64,000 bases of DNA from an uncultured Victivallales bacterium. GTDB lineage: Bacteria > Verrucomicrobiota > Lentisphaeria > Oligosphaerales > JAFGRS01. Positions within the stretch are counted from its first letter, which is position 1, and the number at the start of each line of letters is the position of its first letter. The position numbers and the translations under genes are program-made. The notes beneath the pieces were generated by a model, which saw only the letters and a list, made by a program, of their open reading frames with translations, did not search any database and was not told where the DNA came from. The DNA lies in assembly GCA_903837355.1 (NCBI GenBank), contig CAILUI010000260.1, positions 1-64,000 on the forward strand, read 5' to 3'. Positions 60,601 through 64,000 of the stretch are shown piece after piece.

Positions 60601-62811
60601 ATTGGCATGCTGGCCGCGGAGGATGTCCTCAAGCTCGACGTGCCCTACTGGGTCAAACGCCGCCTCAATGCCTGGCTCGACCACACCTACGACGGCACCG
60701 GCTTCGGCTATAGCGCCCCAGGCAACACCCGCAACCTGACCCCCTCCGGCATGGTCCAGATCGCCTTCATCGGCGGGAAGGCCAGCGACGACTCCACAAC
60801 GCCCTTCGATGACCGCGATCCGCGCTGGACCAGCGCGGAGAACTACATCGCCAACAACTGGAACTCGACCTCCTACTGGGTGCCTGGGAGCCACTACTCG
60901 ACCTACGGCTTCTTCGCCTTCGCCAAGGCCATGCGTGTCGCCCGTCCACGGCCGCTCGAACGCCTCGCCGCAACCGGCCTGGACTGGTACAAGGACGACA
61001 CCGTCGGCATGGCCCGCCGGGTCATGGCCAAACAGGCCGCCGATGGCGGCTGGCCGGAAGATAGCTACAGCAGCAGCATTGACCCTGACCTCACCACAGC
61101 CTGGTCCGTGCTCATCCTCAGCCCGACCCTGTTCGTGCAGCCGCCCGTTCCCGACGCCGGCGAAGACCGCGTCTGGGGGGTCAATGAGCCCATCACCCTC
61201 GACGGCTCGCGCTCCTATCACAGCGACCCCTTCCGCCGCCTGGTGCTCTACGAGTGGGACACCAATGGCGACGGCACCTACGATACCAGCAGCGCCACCG
61301 ACCCGACGGTCACGGTCACCTATGCAGCCGCAGACTACCCGTCCCTGCCGGTCTCGATCGCCGCCCGCCTGCGGGTCACCGACAACAACGACCCGGCCAT
61401 CACCGCCGTCGATACCGTCTACCTCATCATCGCCGTGCCGCCCCACCCGCCCCTGGCCGCCGCCGGCGGACCCTACACCGCCAGAACCGCTGCCCTGGTC
61501 ACCCTCGATGGCGCCGGTTCGCACGATATCGACCCCACCGACCTGATCACCGCCTGGGACTGGGACCTCGATGGCGATGGCCTCTATGACGACGCAACAG
61601 GCCCCACCCCACAGGTCAGCTTCGCGGCAGCCGGAACCTACAACGTCGGCCTCCGCGTCACCGATAACGCCGTCATGAACGACCTGAACCACGACGGCTT
61701 CCCGGACGTCGCGGAACGCCTGGCCGACTTCGCCTTCGCCACCGTCACCGTCTACGACAACCGCGCTCCCGTGCTCGACCCTGCCGCCCTGCTGATCCTC
61801 GGCACCATCAGCGAGGACGACACCAACCCGCCCGGTGACCTGATCGACGCAGCCCTCGCCGTGGACCCGCTCCTGCCCGATCCGCTGACCGACCCCGACG
61901 TCGGTGCGCTGGAAGGAGTGGCCGTTGTGGCCGTCAGTGGCGATGGCACCTGGCAGTGGCAACCCGAAGGCGGCGCCTGGACTGGCCTCGGTGCCGTCAG
62001 CGAGGGCGCGGCCCTGCTGCTGCCAGACTCGGCCGGACTCCGCTTCCTGCCGCGCCTCGCCCGCAACCACGGTCAGACGGCGACCCTGGCCTTCCGCGCG
62101 TGGGATCAGACCAGTGGCACGGCTGGCGCCATCGCTGACACCAGCAGCAACGGGGGAACCACCGCCTTCAGCCTGGCCCTGGCCACCGCCACCCTGGCCG
62201 TCACCGACGTCAACGATCCACCCACCATCGCCGGACTCCCTCCCACCGCCGTCAACGAGGGATCGCCCTATGCCTTCACCCCAACCGCTTCCGATCCCGA
62301 CCCGGGCGATGCACTGCTCTTCAACATCGCCAACCGGCCACCCTGGGCCGCTTTCGCTGCCGCCGACGGCACCCTCACCGGCACCCCGGAACAAGCCGAC
62401 GCCGGGGTCTACACCGGCATCGCCATCCGCGTCACTGACCTCGCCGGCGCCAGCGCCTCCTTGCCACCCTTCGACCTGACCGTTCTCGCCACCGGATGCC
62501 AGCCACACCAGGCCGACCAGAATGGCGATTGGATCATCCAACTCTCCCCCGAACTGACTCGGCTTATCCAGTTCTACAACCGCGGCGGCTACCACTGCCA
62601 ACCCGACACCGAAGACGGCTACGCCCCCGGACCGCCTGGAATCGATCCCGCCGACACCGCCGGCCGCCCGCACCAGGCCGACCAGAACGCCGACTGGATC
62701 ATCCAACTCTCCCCCGAACTGACCCGGCTCATCCAGTTCTATAACAGCGGCACCTACCACTGCGAGGGCGGTACCGAGGACGGCTACGCCCCTGAAGTGA
62801 ACCGCCGCTAG
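54628..62811 (+). CDS. Giant exported PKD/toroid protein 2 with dockerin-like tail
   Basis: The 2727-aa paralogue of the protein at 38175 starts at the ATG at 54628, seven bases after GGAG (54604 and 54622 are alternatives). It has a signal peptide (about 1-38, cut after AARAQ), an N-terminal DGSFESG sandwich, PKD, cadherin-like and FG-GAP repeats (about 401-698). A long PKD series follows, two domains of which carry inserted sandwiches (AWDPHSAFTEGF and TTWSLPMQPFHVDF mark the entry points). The alpha/alpha-toroid (about 1786-2173) has GGWRYGSNGGSDNSCSQWP and AKQAADGGWPEDS. PKD and cadherin-like domains and two dockerin-like repeats (2624 to the end) complete it. The second repeat starts with Gly where protein 1 has Cys. 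It is the last gene of the duplicated cassette. Confidence 0.88.
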   Translation: MIRIPRRRGARNALAAASAVACRGLVLAALAGLPAARAQSLGAADGSFESGLVGMNTSGNVRVVTALGILRPTHGHQAVLLTTAPNAGATPGSAHGATVSLANLTVPAASATLRADVSFLTNEPDPAYTNDTLTIVLRHNATAVEQTLATLDTFALFQPAPWTGYRMQTGLLSIQADVTACAGNADSFTLELRLNDVGDGRVDSAAFVDNLRFAAAGTPVARVNVEYAQTTADQPIWLSGLDSTDDGTIVEYRWDFGDGRLATGPAGNIPYPADGIYQGTLTVTDNDGNTDTDTFIVQVGPVNHAPEIVSAPVVAVALGMTYRYSVLVDDPDVQFGDTLTFALDAGPAGMALDPLTGAVTWLVPPTASGEYTVTVRVLDSLGLTNTQTYALAVVVPKPFIVVTDDGGSIYVAESNGDGTWSAFRQVSRMATYLRGVASADFNNDGTLDFVTGAPAAAADTYYLFLNDGTNQFRNLGVVGSGAPGSGYLEDMAAGDFNHDGNMDFIANTHGRATHVALGNGRGGFTITTLTLGATSTYGRGLDAADVNHDGHPDFVRGLYSSGQTTTYIGNGTGTFTAAASPLDPGSEPYGVVAADFNRDGHLDIIAGEGSGGAVYFYAGTGAGTYAAGVLAFDLNQTCSLDNFDFNSDGNQDLVVAVPGEKKVSFYPGNGNGTFGSAVLINATVTGSACYGLSAPPTLGSASDPVARITPPLTAVPSATPVNLSASTSTDAGTLVSYAWDFGDGTTGSGIDVVHSYPAGEGRYLVRLTVTDTAGYRAIATAVVRMLGALPDAVAGGPYTFGEQYATWGTYTVPLDGSGSTDDGVTPLEFAWDPHSAFTEGFDFFMPNPYVWLTSTDVWVAGGEGVVRGNRSWGQRYLVSKLTFPRVPDDRFRARVRVTRTSAAAVPNLAWGLEPDDAATHNTAAFLYGISFNSGKLYVYEDGTQRTTPFTFLENTDYDLRLDVKPWGAAYYYRRTGTTDWSPLYDSSLSAASPFRLSLTVYEGTVYLDDVALSGHPLEGARPMAVYYRGGTYPLGLTVTDGVLQRATDSTTVSLIGNALPVARPGGPYAPEESRAACNQWTVPFDGTASSDDVGLAWYQWDFGDGSQDSGPAPTHTYAAGGTYTVTLTVYDHALQAHTATTTVTTTPGTPPVAAPGGPYAFDERTASAGQWTATFDGSGSRDDNGICDYAWTFGDGASGSGPAPTHTYAAPGLYTVTLTVRDHAFQSHTAATTAHILQNDPPLADPGGPYYIDEHQAWQGEWTARFDGSGSTDDVGLWTYAWNFGDGGTGSGMSPVHRYTARGAYIVSLTVTDHGQQTHTLTTQITVAANALPTADAGADQTVEVGMPATLDARDSSDDFGLMSTTWSLPMQPFHVDFDKGALAYDLGVWGTAVHASFADGQAVLTAGTTYNNSRLLTRYNFPRRAGDVYTVTFTPRGTSASRSLVCGLQDSQNSTGPGSLEYGVALNSSHQITAYASGASRGVVGTYSDDVTYDLRLELTAGGARLLWKPASETAWALLYTATTLVSGPFRLVAATNAGEWGVTAMSGPPAADIGPYPVRQTQATFDTPGAYTATLTVQDHALQTSTDTVSIRVVNGNAPIADAGGPYLTNEDIPTRLNARSSVDDYGIQWYDWGFGDGQSQLTRNPWIDHRYATAGSYTVTLTVTDFAGQTSTDTAAVTVSPAPVVACVPWQFVADDEVPHDTWSGKEAVLKAVAWSKHLPLTYVWDFGDGSATATGTVATPRAIEARHTYTGVDGQPCVATLTVTDADGRSATDRYLLRIRQRTIDSDINIAIDSGLWWLHKRQTLEAFAVGTYGNAAIDLGYWLRGTNASGYRAAPTASAVQAFLVNGHLEHRDVRADPYVETVTRALHYLPHFLNPTGIAPQTHGDPDTNRNGLGLTIRTGTGYSPGSQQSYEMGMIMDALVASGSPLTCAVTGPLGVVHRSTRDLLTDCVDACAWGQDDATGLAGGGWRYGSNGGSDNSCSQWPAIGMLAAEDVLKLDVPYWVKRRLNAWLDHTYDGTGFGYSAPGNTRNLTPSGMVQIAFIGGKASDDSTTPFDDRDPRWTSAENYIANNWNSTSYWVPGSHYSTYGFFAFAKAMRVARPRPLERLAATGLDWYKDDTVGMARRVMAKQAADGGWPEDSYSSSIDPDLTTAWSVLILSPTLFVQPPVPDAGEDRVWGVNEPITLDGSRSYHSDPFRRLVLYEWDTNGDGTYDTSSATDPTVTVTYAAADYPSLPVSIAARLRVTDNNDPAITAVDTVYLIIAVPPHPPLAAAGGPYTARTAALVTLDGAGSHDIDPTDLITAWDWDLDGDGLYDDATGPTPQVSFAAAGTYNVGLRVTDNAVMNDLNHDGFPDVAERLADFAFATVTVYDNRAPVLDPAALLILGTISEDDTNPPGDLIDAALAVDPLLPDPLTDPDVGALEGVAVVAVSGDGTWQWQPEGGAWTGLGAVSEGAALLLPDSAGLRFLPRLARNHGQTATLAFRAWDQTSGTAGAIADTSSNGGTTAFSLALATATLAVTDVNDPPTIAGLPPTAVNEGSPYAFTPTASDPDPGDALLFNIANRPPWAAFAAADGTLTGTPEQADAGVYTGIAIRVTDLAGASASLPPFDLTVLATGCQPHQADQNGDWIIQLSPELTRLIQFYNRGGYHCQPDTEDGYAPGPPGIDPADTAGRPHQADQNADWIIQLSPELTRLIQFYNSGTYHCEGGTEDGYAPEVNRR
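62497..62811 (+). repeat. Dockerin-like double repeat, DNA copy 2
   Basis: This segment is the direct-repeat partner of 46731-47045. The near-identity includes synonymous positions and stops at the last five codons, where the sequences diverge. This suggests recent gene conversion or recent exchange of the tail. Confidence 0.85.
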
Positions 62812-62924
62812 TGCGTTGTCCGGCCGCCCCTGGAGAGCGAGCGGCCTCGTGAGCCGCGTTGTCGGCGCCTTGGCGAAAGACAACGGTTCCAGCGGACGAC
62901 ACACTGGCACACTGGCGGTTCGGC

Positions 62925-62952
62925 TGGACATCGGCTAGGGACGGTCTATAGT
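62925..62952 (+). promoter_or_regulatory. Sigma70-type promoter for the small basic protein
   Basis: TGGACA (62925-62930), a 16-bp spacer and TATAGT (62947-62952) followed by AC make the best promoter match in the window, about 70 bp upstream of the start at 63030. Confidence 0.6.
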
Positions 62953-63029
62953 ACACGTTCCACTGCCGCTCAGGCGCGGCTGCATGCATAAGATTCGTAC
63001 GTGTCGGCATATGACCTGAGGGTTGAACG

Positions 63030-63380
63030 ATGGCTACCAGTACCTACCGCAACAAGAACCTGGTTCGCCCCATCAAGCGTGGCAAGGCCAAGCGCCAGCG
63101 CGTCGCCGCTCAGCGGAAACGCCTGATCGGCCTGGGCATGCCGGCTGACTACGTGGCCAAGATGGACCTCGACGTCGTGCGCGACCTGCTGCAGCGCCCC
63201 GCCAAAGTCCCGAAGGCCGCCAAGGCCGCCACCGCCCGCGTCGCCAGCCGCGGCGCCGAAGTCACTGAGATGGCCCGGGTCGCTGAGGTCGCCAGGGTGG
63301 CTGAGGTCGCTAGGGTGGCTGAGGTCGCTAGGGTGGCTGGGGTCACCAAGGCGGCTAAGTCTGCCAAGCGGAAGGCCTGA
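63030..63380 (+). CDS. Small basic Ala/Lys/Arg-rich protein with tandem hexapeptide repeats, unknown function
   Basis: The 116-aa protein is not recognised. Its N-terminal half (1-55) is Lys/Arg-rich and probably helical (NLVRPIKRGKAKRQRVAAQR, then a YVAKMDLDVVRDLLQRP stretch). The rest is low-complexity Ala/Val/Lys, including four hexapeptides of the form VAEVAR encoded by an 18-bp tandem repeat, and ends AAKSAKRKA. High charge and an alanine/lysine tail recall histone-H1-like nucleoid proteins, but this is only a resemblance. It has its own good promoter, a GAGGGT ribosome site and a strong terminator just downstream, so it is a well-defined single-gene unit. Confidence 0.8.
   Translation: MATSTYRNKNLVRPIKRGKAKRQRVAAQRKRLIGLGMPADYVAKMDLDVVRDLLQRPAKVPKAAKAATARVASRGAEVTEMARVAEVARVAEVARVAEVARVAGVTKAAKSAKRKA
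63279..63350 (+). repeat. Four 18-bp in-frame tandem repeats
   Basis: Units at 63279, 63297, 63315 and 63333 are variants of GTGGCTGAGGTCGCTAGG. The second and third are identical and the fourth is diverged. Each encodes six residues (VAEVAR or a variant), so the number can change without frameshift. Confidence 0.9.
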
Positions 63381-63404
63381 TTTCCGCTATCTGACCGCGC
63401 CGAT

Positions 63405-63445
63405 GACCCTGCAGGCCGTGTCCCATGGCTGCAGGGTCTGCGTTT
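63405..63445. terminator. Intrinsic terminator
   Basis: A perfect 10-bp stem GACCCTGCAG (63405-63414) / CTGCAGGGTC (63429-63438) with a 14-nt loop is followed by TGCGTTTT. It lies 25 bp after the stop of the small basic protein gene and just beyond the stop of the convergent amidohydrolase gene. The T-run serves the plus strand. Confidence 0.85.
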
Positions 63446-63446
63446 T

Positions 63447-64000
63447 CTAGAGCTTGAACAACCGGCACGGGTTGTCGACGAAGACCCACTGCGCGATCTC
63501 CCGCGCCCGATCCAGGTCGAAATCGCCGTCGTTGACCTTGTTGGCCAGGGTGCGGGAGACATTGCGGCGGGCAAGCTCCTGGTGCCCATAGACGCCATCG
63601 ACGAAGCAGTAATCCCCACCGAAGGCACTGATCTTGTTGGCGGGGACCGCGTCGAGCCATTCGGCCAAGGCCCGACGGGCGGCCTCGGGGCTGATGATGT
63701 GCCCCCAGCACATGTCGATGAAGACGTTGGGGAAGTTCTTGGCCAGGTTCGAGAGCTCCATGGTGTACGGGTAACCCATGTGGAACAGGTCGAACGAGAC
63801 GCCGCCGTACTCCAGAAACAGGTTGGTGAGCAACACCGGATTGGCATCGTAGATCACGTTGCCGTTGCCCTCCTGCAGGCCGGTATGGAACTGGACCGTG
63901 AGGCCGCGCTGCTCGCACACCGCCAGGAGGTGGTGCATCATGTGGTCCTGGAACGCCTTGGTCGTCTTGATGCCGCTGCGCCAGTCCGGGGCATTCAGAT
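63447..64000 (-). CDS. Amidohydrolase-family protein, C-terminal part (gene runs off the window)
   Basis: The reading frame stays open to the window edge, so the start lies outside; about 184 residues are visible. The sequence has the C-terminal half of a TIM-barrel amidohydrolase of the Amidohydro_2/uronate-isomerase type: VQFHTGLQEGNG with a metal-ligand-like His, FDLFHMGYPYTMELSNLAKNF, FIDMCWGHI and a KISAFGGDYCF motif with the expected Asp. It closes with an ARRNVSRTLANKV helix and VFVDNPCRLFKL, the typical end where a metal-dependent hydrolase loses its substrate. An internal ATG pair at 63936-63941 should not be taken as the start because conserved sequence continues upstream. The substrate is unknown. 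Confidence 0.88.
   Translation of the reverse strand, partial: LNAPDWRSGIKTTKAFQDHMMHHLLAVCEQRGLTVQFHTGLQEGNGNVIYDANPVLLTNLFLEYGGVSFDLFHMGYPYTMELSNLAKNFPNVFIDMCWGHIISPEAARRALAEWLDAVPANKISAFGGDYCFVDGVYGHQELARRNVSRTLANKVNDGDFDLDRAREIAQWVFVDNPCRLFKL

Noticed and set aside
31260-62811. Internal repeats in the giant genes as mobile elements or tandem arrays
   Set aside because: Periodicity is explained by YD, FG-GAP and PKD protein repeats. There is no transposase, terminal repeat or target duplication.
60424-62931. Long minus-strand open frame at the end of PKD gene 2
   Set aside because: It mirrors the PKD and dockerin-like coding sequence, and no motif or start signal supports it.
1-64000. 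tRNA or rRNA genes
   Set aside because: No cloverleaf with conserved TTCRANY and CCA-like ends, and no rRNA sequence, was recognised on reading the window.

Overview
The window is high-GC bacterial chromosome with densely packed, often overlapping operons. Several traits point to a member of the PVC group, with Lentisphaerota, Planctomycetota or Hydrogenedentes-like lineages all possible: an orphan prepilin-like protein of the DUF1559 type, several Gfo/Idh/MocA oxidoreductases (one with a Tat signal), a DUF1080 (3-keto-disaccharide hydrolase) domain, very large secreted RHS and PKD proteins, and a C-terminal dockerin-like sequence with an IQFYN core. The phylum is inferred; there is no rRNA here.

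Left part (1-14310). A minus-strand operon with overlapping genes runs ketoacyl synthase, 7TM histidine kinase, soluble histidine kinase, NtrC-type sigma54 activator, CorA-like transporter. Divergent from it is a FadL-type outer-membrane transporter followed by a receiver/histidine-kinase fusion. The shared spacer holds a sigma54-type promoter facing fadL and, about 80-115 bp upstream of it, a large inverted repeat of TGCAC half-sites, so the NtrC-type regulator may control fadL. A radical SAM gene and a CrtI/retinol-saturase-like flavoprotein follow, converging.

Middle (14586-25212). Genes for oxidised sugar metabolism come first: a Tat-exported Gfo/Idh/MocA protein, and a fusion of HEAT repeats, a jelly-roll-like domain, a sugar-isomerase-like TIM barrel and DUF1080. 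Then come an aldo/keto reductase, a pseudopilin-like protein, a second Gfo/Idh/MocA protein, and an ECF sigma factor with a zinc-finger anti-sigma factor and a third exported protein. A repeat with two adjacent hairpins occurs at the left edge and in three copies near 20 kb.

Housekeeping block (25382-30856). It holds a branched-chain aminotransferase, a DUF433/DUF5615 toxin-antitoxin-like pair, and an FMN riboswitch upstream of ribBA-ribH-nusB-ftsY.

Right part (31260-62811). About 31.5 kb is filled by four giant exported proteins arranged as a duplicated two-gene cassette: RHS protein then PKD/toroid protein, twice. Each RHS protein has an N-terminal FG-GAP propeller, Ig-like domains, a YD-repeat shell and a unique C-terminal tip. 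Each PKD partner has an FG-GAP propeller, PKD domains (several with a beta-sandwich nested inside), a terpene-cyclase-like alpha/alpha toroid, cadherin-like domains and two dockerin-like repeats. The last 300 bp of the two PKD genes are almost identical. This is the strongest candidate for an undescribed system in the window. A small basic protein with an internal 18-bp tandem repeat, an intrinsic terminator and the 3' part of an amidohydrolase gene close the window.
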